Positions 29,801-37,293 of a DNA stretch of 64,000 nt are shown here, piece after piece. Source of the DNA: Desulfamplus sp964425195 (GTDB taxonomy: Bacteria > Desulfobacterota > Desulfobacteria > Desulfobacterales > Desulfobacteraceae); NCBI GenBank assembly GCA_964425195.1, contig CAYRLG010000004.1, positions 123,537 through 187,536 of the forward strand. Reading direction: 5' to 3'. The stretch's first letter is position 1. Each line of letters starts with the position of its first letter. The position numbers were made by a program, and so were the translations under genes. The notes under the pieces were generated by a model. It did not search any database. It saw nothing but the letters and a program-made list of their open reading frames with translations, and was not told the DNA's origin.

Positions 29801-29966
29801 TCTGAAATTTTCGAAGCATTCGCTCAGTCTCTTCAAATTGTCTGACCACAAGTTTCGCAGTTATAGCAGAAGCCTCTCTTGTTACTTTAATCTCTTCTCT
29901 AAGTATTTTATTTTCTGCTAATAGATACTCTATTGTTGGTACAATAGCTGTTTTTGATGAGAACAT
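26856..29966 (-). CDS. Soluble PAS hybrid histidine kinase with two receivers and HPt
   Basis: The 1036-residue protein has in order: an N-terminal coiled coil (1-60), a PAS domain (about 65-215, with a polar insert at 125-160), HisKA with H243 (MSHEIRTPMNG), HATPase (DSGIGL 398, GGTGLGLS 427), receiver 1 with D540 (VLLDWIMPG), receiver 2 with D687 (VLMDIQMPV), and an HPt domain with H859 (RAHTLKGVAGYMG). There is no membrane segment, so the signal must be cytoplasmic. It lies 98 nt after the hydrogenase large subunit gene, which suggests that the hydrogenase or its redox state is the input to the PAS domain. The phosphate would flow H243 to a receiver, then H859, then the downstream REC-GGDEF. 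The interaction with hydrogenase is inferred. Confidence 0.93.
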   Translation of the reverse strand: MFSSKTAIVPTIEYLLAENKILREEIKVTREASAITAKLVVRQFEETERMLRKFQRANEERKAVLDAATQLSIIATELDGTITLFSPGATTLLGYSSEEMVGRQNIASLHLKEEIESHGKKLVSYANSSFNFNDNHSPASVNRNNKTPYFDPIFDPIKVFDQYIKQKISQSSDWTYIKKDGSTLPINLSITPFYNSRGSLRGYLFTAMDMSSHKLMEQELIEAIKHAEAANASKGDFLARMSHEIRTPMNGVLGMAHLLKKTELSIKQSNYLDKILGSANNLLNLINDILDFSKIDAGKLELESIPFNLEDVLSHLVNSIGINAEDKGLEFLFEIDNDVPFNLVGDPFRLGQILMNLASNAVKFTEHGEIVISVGVDNADKEYSDDSDYVTLKFSVKDSGIGLYPEQVDSLFEAFIQADDSITRKYGGTGLGLSICKQLTEMMGGEIWVQSTPNLGSNFIFTVRFKLSEDATIRSSGFKDSFNNVRALVVDDNETARNVLQSMLQSFKIGVDTACDGNDAIERLEQAVKNGRPYDIVLLDWIMPGIDGIETARRIRANAELAKTPAMLMVTANGREEARVEAEQAGLEGFLLKPVYASVMYNTLLEMLHIEHTPIWRKNRNNDNSNSVKAAKGLNGKHILLVEDNPINQEVATEFLCDAGVVVKIASNGLEAVDMVDKEQFDLVLMDIQMPVMDGLEAARKIRSEKFMTDIPIIAMTAHAMAGDREKSLNAGMNGHINKPVDPIELYDVMRKFIKDRSESTSVESNSYSTKKHNFSFDSTSDSNGLQFEKVSENDSNLIPSFLYIEGINHKAAIKRLNNKPVMFIKVLNDFKRSYADESKKIRDLFRAGDAKELLMRAHTLKGVAGYMGADNLFQSALKVEEFIRHNKEILIAETANIVETLAQSIEKVLEAISKVTLPSNSETLLYQSLQSQSDFKPSDKNIRTNSLNERNLKIDRTISFEMLNRFILLLRKGDATVSDMITDIGRILTEYGYSGELIKIMELIDDIEYEAAGDIVLNIMEKLNLDKTKQNSLKE

Positions 29967-30063
29967 TTTTGCTTCTTACCTTAAAGTTTTATGTCTTATT
30001 AAAAATTATACTTTAAATGGTATCTAAGGATTAGTTTTAAAAGTTCTTATATTCGTATTTCTA

Positions 30064-31572
30064 CTAATGCACAGAACAGACCATGCAAGGATCAAATGAT
30101 CTTATAATATGAGCAGCCTCTATAAGATTATCAGGGTCTTTGATTTTAGTACCTATAAGAGCCTCTTCCCAAGCTCCTCTTACCATATTTGTGTCTCGCG
30201 GCGAGCCGTTCCAGGCAGTTGGTGTAATTATCTGATAGTGGCTTATTTTGCTATTTCTTATCGATACCCAATGACCTAATGCTCCTCTTGCAGCTTGTAT
30301 CGTTCCTGTTCCATCTCCATCTGGAATATAGTCTATACTGCTATAAAAGGGTGCTTTACGGTTTTCCATCAACTCATTGAGCCATATATCAATAGTTGGT
30401 AATAATGTTGCTGGTCTTACAACTCTTGCAAGCTCTCTTACCATTGCATTAGCTCCATGCTCTTTTATCATATCCTGAAAAAGTGGATTCCTATCCACAA
30501 CCATCTCTGCAAGTGGACCAGTTTCAGCAGGAAGAGAGTTGTAACGTGGTGCTTTTGTCCAAGAATATGGCTGTCCACTATTACCTGAAGCATAGGGTTT
30601 TGTGCTTCCTTTAAAAGGGTGAAGAGCATTATTTGTAGCACCTTGCAAATACCATGAGTGAGAGATATCTTCTGTTATTTTTAACTGGTCAAAAGGTTCA
30701 ACCTCTACCCCTCTTGCAAAACCAGCAGGCACAAATCTTCCTCCAGCTTTTGCCTTAACTTTGGTTGCTTTAGGAATAAGAAGAGAGCCAAATGAGATGA
30801 AATTTTGGTGTCCCTTACCAATTTTATCTATTCCTGCTTCTATAGCAAATCTAAGGAAAAAGCCAACTTCACTCTCTTGGTGTCTGTTGCTCTCTTCAAG
30901 CCATTCGTGCAGCTCTTTTGTTGTTTTAATTGCACTCCAGCGTTCAATAGAGCATCCAAGAACTCTCTTTTCATACCATGAACTAAAGTTCTTTATGAGC
31001 ATTTTGCATTGTAAAATTTTGTCTATTTCAGGAATTGATGTCACTCCTCCGGGTACCATAAAAGATGTGTGGGGCCATTGACCTCCGATAATTGCAATTA
31101 TCTCAACTATACGTTTTGTCTCACGGATAACACTAAGAGCCGACTTACCCATAAGTGGGTTATAACGCTTAGTTGCCTCTTTAAACATAGAGTGGTCTCT
31201 GTATGCGGAGGGGTTGGCAAAATCGCTCATATACATAAGCACAGATTGACGCATATCGCTTTGGATATTTTCTGTCATAAGAGCAATATTGCAAAGGCGT
31301 ATGGCATTGTCCGGTAGTAATATACCTGTAATCTCATCTAAAGCTCCAACAGCAGCAGTAAGATGGCTTAAGCTACATATTCCACATATCCTTGGGGTTA
31401 TTACAAGTCCGTCCAACACTCCTCTGCCTGTCATCATCTCTTCAAATCCACGATACATTATGCCACAACTCCATGCATCTGTGATGGTACGATCTTTTAT
31501 ATCAACGCGAATCTCTAAATCCCCCTCCACACGGTTAAGTGGAAGATTAACCCCTTTGATGATATTGGACAT
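30064..31572 (-). CDS. NiFe hydrogenase large subunit, no C-terminal extension (putative sensor type)
   Basis: The start is taken as ATG 31572 (MSNIIKGVNLPLNRVEGD), 17 nt after the small subunit stop, with AAAGGA about 10 nt upstream; the longer frame to 31668 would overlap the small subunit. The 502-residue protein has RICGIC (N-terminal Ni-Fe ligands) and, at the very end, DPCMVCSVH followed by the stop. Typical catalytic large subunits have a C-terminal peptide after that His, cut by a protease during Ni insertion. Its absence is known in regulatory hydrogenases (HupV/HoxC) and some others. Lack of Tat signal in the partner points to a cytoplasmic enzyme. No maturation genes are in the window. 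Confidence 0.92.
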   Translation of the reverse strand: MSNIIKGVNLPLNRVEGDLEIRVDIKDRTITDAWSCGIMYRGFEEMMTGRGVLDGLVITPRICGICSLSHLTAAVGALDEITGILLPDNAIRLCNIALMTENIQSDMRQSVLMYMSDFANPSAYRDHSMFKEATKRYNPLMGKSALSVIRETKRIVEIIAIIGGQWPHTSFMVPGGVTSIPEIDKILQCKMLIKNFSSWYEKRVLGCSIERWSAIKTTKELHEWLEESNRHQESEVGFFLRFAIEAGIDKIGKGHQNFISFGSLLIPKATKVKAKAGGRFVPAGFARGVEVEPFDQLKITEDISHSWYLQGATNNALHPFKGSTKPYASGNSGQPYSWTKAPRYNSLPAETGPLAEMVVDRNPLFQDMIKEHGANAMVRELARVVRPATLLPTIDIWLNELMENRKAPFYSSIDYIPDGDGTGTIQAARGALGHWVSIRNSKISHYQIITPTAWNGSPRDTNMVRGAWEEALIGTKIKDPDNLIEAAHIIRSFDPCMVCSVH

Positions 31573-31588
31573 AGGAGAGTGTATCCTT

Positions 31589-32524
31589 TTAAACTTTTGA
31601 AGTTCTTTTTTTAAGGCGTTCAGGAGCAGCTTCAGCAGCCATACCTTTATAAACCATGTAGTGAGCACGATTTACACCTCTTGGCAGCTGAAGTGGAATA
31701 CCTTCAATGTTTGGAGTGTAAAAAAACGGCGTAGCTCTTGGAAATTCAGGATCAGTGCAGCCAAAGCAGGGGACTCCTGCCCTGGGTTTTGAAGATTGTC
31801 CGTTCCAAAGTAGTTTATTGCAAGGACCAGGAACCAGAGGACCTGCACATCCCATGTGGAAAAATAGACATCCCATCTCTCCAAAATCAGACTCTTCAAT
31901 GCGATATTCATGATATTCGTTACGTGTACATCCTTGATGCACCATTGTGCTATACCACTCTAATGGTCTTTGAAAATCATCAAGTTCAAGCTCTATACCG
32001 CTTGCAATTGCCATGAGAGTTCCTGATATAACATCGTGATGACACGGACATCCCGCAAGATTTATGACGGGCATTCCTAAGAGGCTTCTAAACTCATCTC
32101 CAAGAAATCCGCCTCTTTTTCTTTTACAAAACTGTAATCCAGTTGCTTCAATAGCGTTATCAACTCCAAAACCTCCAAACGCTGCACATGTTCCAACTGC
32201 AATAACGTAATTGGCATTCATGGCAAGGGAGTGAAAAAGATCTTTTTTAGGTCTTCCATTGCGAGTATCAAACATTCCTGTACCAGCTGGACCACGAATT
32301 ATTGCCCCTTCAAGTATCAAAATATCAAGCGAAACACTTCTATTTAGAATTTTATCGATTAAATTATGATGCTCTGTTGCAGATATATTAGAAAAAGAGG
32401 GATGCCACAAAAGCACAATGCCAAGATTTTTCAGTAAATCATCTATATCTAAGACATTGCTGCTCAAAAGCGAGTATGTGTCTCCACCGCAACCACCACT
32501 TTGCATCCAATAAACAGTTGTCAT
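31589..32524 (-). CDS. NiFe hydrogenase small subunit, cytoplasmic, CxxD proximal site
   Basis: The 311-residue protein begins MTTVYWMQSGGCGGD, with no Tat signal or membrane tail. Cluster ligands are clear. The proximal site has C12, C113 (GTCAAFGG) and C159 (GCPCHHD), with Asp15 where a Cys usually sits (CxxC to CxxD). The distal site has H196, C199, C219, C226. The medial site has C235, C253, C256 (PCFGCTDPEFP). The combination resembles group 2 uptake/sensor hydrogenases. It is the first gene of the four-gene minus-strand operon with the large subunit, hybrid kinase and diguanylate cyclase. The Asp exchange is direct observation; its effect on redox potential is inference. Confidence 0.93.
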   Translation of the reverse strand: MTTVYWMQSGGCGGDTYSLLSSNVLDIDDLLKNLGIVLLWHPSFSNISATEHHNLIDKILNRSVSLDILILEGAIIRGPAGTGMFDTRNGRPKKDLFHSLAMNANYVIAVGTCAAFGGFGVDNAIEATGLQFCKRKRGGFLGDEFRSLLGMPVINLAGCPCHHDVISGTLMAIASGIELELDDFQRPLEWYSTMVHQGCTRNEYHEYRIEESDFGEMGCLFFHMGCAGPLVPGPCNKLLWNGQSSKPRAGVPCFGCTDPEFPRATPFFYTPNIEGIPLQLPRGVNRAHYMVYKGMAAEAAPERLKKRTSKV

Positions 32525-32748
32525 GATAAAAATATCCTTTATACGAAAATAGAGCTATAAATCTCTACTATTTTATCGTTATTTATAACCTTAAGGGGGT
32601 AATAGGGCGTGATATGTTATATTTTTATAGTGGCAGAAATTATATTGAAAATAACATATCTTTAAAGATAACTTAATCTGACTCTATAGCACTTTCATCC
32701 ATACAAGTCACGGACTTAGATTGAAACATAGAGTAAAAAGAGAGGTTT

Positions 32749-33402
32749 TTAAAGGTTTCTTGGCTTTACGCCATTACGTGGACATAAATCTGATATAACA
32801 CACCTATCGCAATGAGGAGATACTGGGCGACATGTTCCTTGCCCAAAGGTAACTAAAATTGTATTGACCTCCTGCCAATGTTTAAGAGGCAGCTTTTTTC
32901 TCAGAGCCATCTCTGTCTCTAACGGAGTCTTCGTTTTTACGTAACCCCATATATTCATAATACGATGTACATGTGTGTCAACACAGATAGCATCTTTTTG
33001 AAATGCAACATTAAGAACAAGACTTGCTGTTTTTCTTCCAACTCCGGGAAGGGTTAAAAGCTCGTCTAACTCTTGCGGAATCTCTCCAGCAAATCGTTTC
33101 AGTGCATCTGGAAGTTTGGTAAGATAACCAGCTTTTGCCTTATAAAATCCAACAGGATAGATCAACTTCTCTATCTCTTCTTGAGTTAATCTTCCAAGTG
33201 TTTCATAGTCTGGAGCAATTTTAAAAAGTCTTTCTGACGCTTTTGCTGTGGTCTCATCTTTTGTTCTTGCAGAGAGAATTGTTGCAACTAAAACTTTAAA
33301 GGGATCGCGAGTTTGAACAGCTACAAGCTCTACTACTGGTACTTTATAAGTTGCAATCTCTTTTTTAAGTTTTTCAAGAAATAGCGATATATCGATCTTC
33401 AT
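32749..33402 (-). CDS. nth: Endonuclease III
   Basis: The 217-residue protein has the helix-hairpin-helix LPGVGRKTASLVLNVAF with catalytic Lys124, the catalytic Asp142 (CVDTHVHRI) and the C-terminal 4Fe-4S loop with four Cys (CRPVSPHCDRCVISDLC). It removes oxidised pyrimidines from DNA and cuts AP sites. The length is normal. The ATG follows the cbiD stop by 5 nt on the same strand, so the two are probably co-transcribed. Confidence 0.95.
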   Translation of the reverse strand: MKIDISLFLEKLKKEIATYKVPVVELVAVQTRDPFKVLVATILSARTKDETTAKASERLFKIAPDYETLGRLTQEEIEKLIYPVGFYKAKAGYLTKLPDALKRFAGEIPQELDELLTLPGVGRKTASLVLNVAFQKDAICVDTHVHRIMNIWGYVKTKTPLETEMALRKKLPLKHWQEVNTILVTFGQGTCRPVSPHCDRCVISDLCPRNGVKPRNL

Positions 33403-33407
33403 AATGT

Positions 33408-34808
33408 TTACAAAATCTCCATATTTGATTTTAAAATAGTTGAATCTTGAGCTGAATCGAAAATTTTGTTGCCGTCGAAATCTAATATAATAGACCTAAT
33501 CTTTAAACTGCTGTTGCCTATAGCTTTTGCAAACTTAGCAGCAGATTGAACAATTTTGCTACCAACATAATCTATCAATTCAGGATATTCAGGATAAATA
33601 TAGGTAAAAGCGTGACGGGCTGTATTGGAATTTGCTATTTTTTGAGCAAGACTATTTTTTGCAAGTGTAGAATTGTAGATATCTGCACTATCAGAGGAGT
33701 TCTCTGTTGTAATATCTTCTGCCCAGCTAACCAATCTTTTCATTGTAAGCTCAGACTTTGCAGCATGTGTATGGGGAAAGCCCATTGCCATTTTTACAGC
33801 TTTACCAAAAAATACAACAATTATGACTTGCTTTATGTTATGTAGTGAGGCAGCTTCAATTGAGGCTTTGAAAAAGTCTCCTGTCTGTATAAATGCCTCT
33901 TCCATTAATTGAGGGAAAAGTGAAATGGCAGCCTTTTCACTTCTTCTGCCAGTAGTAAATACAACAGTATTACATCCCATTGCCTTTGCAACTGATATAC
34001 CTGACTTTATAGTTGCTATATAGGCATCATGTGACATTGGCTTCACAATTCCAGTTGTACCAAGTATTGATATCCCTCCTATAATGCCAAGCCGTGCATT
34101 AAGTGTTTTTTCTGCAAGCTCTCTGCCTTTAGGTACAAATATCTCCACATCAACAACCATTTTAGATACTAAAGGTGGTTTGTATTTATAATGGGATTGC
34201 TCTCTGTTTATAAACTCAAGAACGCTATTTATAGCTTCATAGATCATGGTTTTAGGACCTAAATTAATAGCTGGATTCCCGGGTAATACCTCAAGACCCG
34301 GTTTTGTAACTATGCCAACGCCTTCACCGCCTCTTATATTTATTGATACCCATACATGCCCTTTATATGTAGAATTATCTTTTGCCATTTTTGTGCTATC
34401 ATATTCTGCATAAGAACCTTCTGCATAAGAACCGCCAATAGTGCTATCTGATTGTACTTGAGCGTCGTGATGATTTTCATCATTACAGTAACGTATGGTT
34501 ACTTTAGAGCCTATTTCTGCTTTGTGGGTAACGTCAGGGTCGTCACCAGCATCTTTTATGACAATTGCTTCTACACAGGTATTAGATAATTTTTTGATCG
34601 ACTCTATATCAATAAAAATATATTCACCATTAAGGCATCTTATCTGAACCTTTTCAATAACTCTCTGTTTGATATTTTCAGTATATTTGGCACATTGGAT
34701 ATATTTTGCATTGATAGTTGGATCTACTAAGCATAAGAAAGCTGCCTTTGTTGCTGCTGCTGCTGCTGCCCCAGTTGTAAACCCAGATTTAAGGGATTGT
34801 GATGACAT
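33408..34808 (-). CDS. cbiD: Cobalt-precorrin-5B C1-methyltransferase
   Basis: The 466-residue protein starts with the typical LKSGFTTGAAAAAATKAA motif and has KDAGDDPDVTH, GGEGVGIVTKPGL and GEPAINPGP-like PGNPAINLGPK, then GISILGTTGIVKPMSHDAY. It methylates C1 of cobalt-precorrin-5B in anaerobic cobalamin synthesis. Normal length is about 370-380. The excess is in a polar insertion near residue 120-140, which includes a direct duplication of GSYAE (15-bp repeat in DNA at about 34405-34435), and in Asp/Ser-rich loops later on. nth follows. Core motifs are intact. Confidence 0.93.
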   Translation of the reverse strand: MSSQSLKSGFTTGAAAAAATKAAFLCLVDPTINAKYIQCAKYTENIKQRVIEKVQIRCLNGEYIFIDIESIKKLSNTCVEAIVIKDAGDDPDVTHKAEIGSKVTIRYCNDENHHDAQVQSDSTIGGSYAEGSYAEYDSTKMAKDNSTYKGHVWVSINIRGGEGVGIVTKPGLEVLPGNPAINLGPKTMIYEAINSVLEFINREQSHYKYKPPLVSKMVVDVEIFVPKGRELAEKTLNARLGIIGGISILGTTGIVKPMSHDAYIATIKSGISVAKAMGCNTVVFTTGRRSEKAAISLFPQLMEEAFIQTGDFFKASIEAASLHNIKQVIIVVFFGKAVKMAMGFPHTHAAKSELTMKRLVSWAEDITTENSSDSADIYNSTLAKNSLAQKIANSNTARHAFTYIYPEYPELIDYVGSKIVQSAAKFAKAIGNSSLKIRSIILDFDGNKIFDSAQDSTILKSNMEIL

Positions 34809-34906
34809 CTTAATATTTTCCTATGAATCAAGTTGCATAAAAAGGTCAATAGTTAGGAAGGTAACTTAGGTAGGACTTAGATGTAAAATTGACAAAAAAC
34901 AATTAT

Positions 34907-34940
34907 AAAGTAGAGACACACAGCCGTGCGTCTCTACTTT
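34907..34940. repeat. GTAGAGAC palindrome family, copy B
   Basis: A 34-nt near-perfect palindrome with arms AAAGTAGAGACACACAG and CCGTGCGTCTCTACTTT. It lies between tpx (ending at 35006, minus strand) and cbiD, and probably forms the tpx terminator. Three related sequences are at 25286, 42595 and 57829. Confidence 0.7.
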
Positions 34941-35005
34941 ACATATAAAAAGCTCGTTTTTTTTGCCCTCTTACAGCATAGATAGAAATTAGTATCTCAA
35001 GATAT

Positions 35006-35512
35006 TTAAATAGCTGCTAATGCAGATAGTGCAGCATCATAATTTGGCTCTTGTGAGATCTCTGGCACCTGTTCTGTATAGGCAATATTACCTCTCTTAT
35101 CAATAATTACAATTGCCCTCGATAATAGTCCTGCAATAGGACCTGTAGCTATGGTTAGACCATAGTTTGCACCAAACTTTGTATCTCTAAAGACTGACAA
35201 TGGGATCACGTTTTTAAGCCCTTCAACTTCACAAAATCTTGAGTGGGCAAACGGTAAATCAGCAGATATGCAAAGTACTACTGTATTGTCACTCTCCCCT
35301 GCAACCTTATTGAATCGCCGTGTTGAAGCTGCACACACAGGGGTATCAATACTTGGAAATATATTTAACACCACATTTTTACCTGCAAAACTCTCTAAAC
35401 TTACGGTGGCAAGATTTGTCCCTAAAAGGCTGAATGATGGTGCTTTGCTTCCCTTTGCAGGCAGATCTCCAACAGTTTCAATAGGGTTACCTTTTAATGT
35501 GATTTTAGCCAT
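35006..35512 (-). CDS. tpx: Thiol peroxidase (Tpx)
   Basis: The 168-residue peroxiredoxin has SKAPSFSLLG, the peroxidatic Cys60 in DTPVCAASTRRFN and the resolving Cys94 in SRFCEVEGLKNV, the spacing of atypical 2-Cys Tpx enzymes. It reduces peroxides using thioredoxin. It is monocistronic, with palindrome B downstream, and fits oxidative-stress defence in an anaerobe. Length and motifs are typical. Confidence 0.96.
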   Translation of the reverse strand: MAKITLKGNPIETVGDLPAKGSKAPSFSLLGTNLATVSLESFAGKNVVLNIFPSIDTPVCAASTRRFNKVAGESDNTVVLCISADLPFAHSRFCEVEGLKNVIPLSVFRDTKFGANYGLTIATGPIAGLLSRAIVIIDKRGNIAYTEQVPEISQEPNYDAALSALAAI

Positions 35513-35852
35513 GGTTTCTCTCCTTCATTTAAATTTTTGGGTAAATAAATGGTTCTTGTAAGCTAAAACTCTTTTGTAAATACTTTTTTTGCTTAAACTA
35601 TCCAACATTACAGATAGCAGACATTTACTGAGAAATATCATTCATGTTTATGTTTTTGTCAAATTTTTATAATAAGAGAGTTTTTAAAGATTTTATTGAA
35701 AAGTTTTCTATTTTGATGATATTAAATCAAATTTACTCTCTTTAATTACAATAAAAGAAAAATAGTTAGAATGTTTAAATATTGTAGGAAGTTATCTGCT
35801 ATCTATCATATTGCAATTTGAATCATAATTTAGGGGTTTAACACGGAATTTA
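35513..35852. other. AT-rich divergent intergenic region
   Basis: These 340 nt separate the divergent tpx (minus) and cheD-HDOD (plus) genes. The sequence is strongly AT-rich and should carry both promoters. I see no ORF, RNA gene or strong hairpin. Confidence 0.4.
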
Positions 35853-37223
35853 ATGAACAATTTTATTGTATCACACGTCCCTTCAGGAAGTTTTCAGACA
35901 TCAAAACAGGGCAATTTAGTGCTTTTAGCTCACCTTGGTACATGCGTTGGTGTTGCTATTTTTGATCTGTATGCAAAAGTTGGAGGGATTATTCATATTC
36001 TTTTACCAGAACCAGTTAGTAGTTTTGCTCCAGAGTATCCTGAAAAATATGCATCAACAGGAATTCCTCTTTTTTTGCAAGAGCTATACAGTATGGGTGC
36101 AAAGCCATCAAATATGGTTGCTACAGTCGCTGGAGGTGCACTTGTTGGACCATTGAGCCATCAAGATATCAACTTAGACATTGGCGGTCGATCTACTGAA
36201 ATTGCAATGGATATTCTCTGCAAAGAGGGTATAAAAATAAAAAAATCTGAAACTGGAGGCTTTTTTACCTGTACATTAGAGCTAAATTTTAAAAGTGGAG
36301 AGGCTCTAATTAAGCCAGCATGGAATCCTTATAAAAGAGATGACATTAATACAGATTCTCTTAATATTGAGACTGAAAGACCTTCTAAGGGGAGTATTGA
36401 AGATACAATAGAGTCTTTGACTCCAATTCCACAGACCGCACTTAAAATCATGAGAATTGTCCAGCAGGATAACTACAATTTTGATTCTATATTAAAACAG
36501 CTTAAACAAGATCAAGTTTTAGCAGCACAAACAATAAAAATGTGTAACTCTGCTATGTTTTCGGGTAAAATCAAGATAGGAACTTTAAAAGATGCGCTTC
36601 TTATTCTTGGAGAGAGTGCACTAATTAACTATGTAGTTACAGCAGCGATTAGAAACTGTTTTAGTCAATCTGATAACAATGGTTACTCTTTGTGTAGAGG
36701 AGGGATGTTTTTTCACTCTGTAGGATGTGCTGTAACATCTCAAATTATTGCTAAAATAACTGGTAAGGCTGACCCTACAACAGCTTATACCGCAGGTCTT
36801 CTTCATGATATTGGTAAAGTTGTTTTAGATCAGTACATAGCTAAGTTCCATCCACTCTTTTTTCGAGAACTTCACCACAAAAAAGCGGACTATTTGACAT
36901 CTGAGCAGAAGATACTTGGAATAACTCACTGTCAGACAGGTATAATGTTGGCAAAAAAGTGGTGCTTTTCTGATCTATTGATTGATGTAATTGAGCACCA
37001 CCACGAGCCTCTAAATAGTGCTCTACAAAATAGAAATATTGTTGGAATAGTTCATGTTGCAGATATCTTGATGTCCAGATTTCATAATGGCTTTGAAACA
37101 GATAAAATGAAATCTGAAAATTTTAGTCAAATTTTATCTAACTTAGGTTTGTCAGAAGAGGATATGCCAAAAATCATCGACTCTATTCCACTTTATATAT
37201 TTGATCTTAACAACCGTGTATGA
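35853..37223 (+). CDS. CheD-HDOD fusion protein
   Basis: The 456-residue protein joins two domains. Residues 1-155 are CheD, the chemoreceptor glutamine deamidase: LGTCVGVAIFD with C31 and HILLPE with H48, with the 17-residue spacing of the catalytic pair known from CheD. Residues 185-400 are an HDOD domain, with ALKIMRIVQQDN, LLHDIGK and a late HHHEP. The HD, HxxxG and other His residues of the HD fold are kept, so a remnant phosphohydrolase activity is possible; HDOD proteins are otherwise known as signalling modules. No che genes are adjacent. The fusion suggests receptor modification or sensing tied to signal control. Confidence 0.88.
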   Translation: MNNFIVSHVPSGSFQTSKQGNLVLLAHLGTCVGVAIFDLYAKVGGIIHILLPEPVSSFAPEYPEKYASTGIPLFLQELYSMGAKPSNMVATVAGGALVGPLSHQDINLDIGGRSTEIAMDILCKEGIKIKKSETGGFFTCTLELNFKSGEALIKPAWNPYKRDDINTDSLNIETERPSKGSIEDTIESLTPIPQTALKIMRIVQQDNYNFDSILKQLKQDQVLAAQTIKMCNSAMFSGKIKIGTLKDALLILGESALINYVVTAAIRNCFSQSDNNGYSLCRGGMFFHSVGCAVTSQIIAKITGKADPTTAYTAGLLHDIGKVVLDQYIAKFHPLFFRELHHKKADYLTSEQKILGITHCQTGIMLAKKWCFSDLLIDVIEHHHEPLNSALQNRNIVGIVHVADILMSRFHNGFETDKMKSENFSQILSNLGLSEEDMPKIIDSIPLYIFDLNNRV

Positions 37224-37243
37224 ACTGTAAAAGTACAGTTTTT
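37223..37243 (+). terminator. Short hairpin overlapping the cheD-HDOD stop
   Basis: AACTGTA (37223-37229) pairs with TACAGTT (37234-37240) around AAAG and is followed by TTT. The stem is AT-rich and weak, so it may be only a partial terminator before selA. Confidence 0.35.
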
Positions 37244-37293
37244 AGCCACAAATAACTATTATAATTAAATTTAATCATAGAAATGATATCAAA

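Noticed and set aside
31573..31668. Extended start of the hydrogenase large subunit
   Set aside because: It would overlap the end of the small subunit by 80 nt and gives an unlikely hydrophobic/basic leader; ATG 31572 matches the family.
25855..32524. A catalytic respiratory uptake hydrogenase
   Set aside because: There is no Tat signal, cytochrome b subunit, C-terminal extension or protease gene, and the downstream genes are signalling proteins. Not fully excluded.
32681..32748. A CRISPR-like GATTGAAAC motif upstream of nth
   Set aside because: It occurs once, without repeats or spacers.
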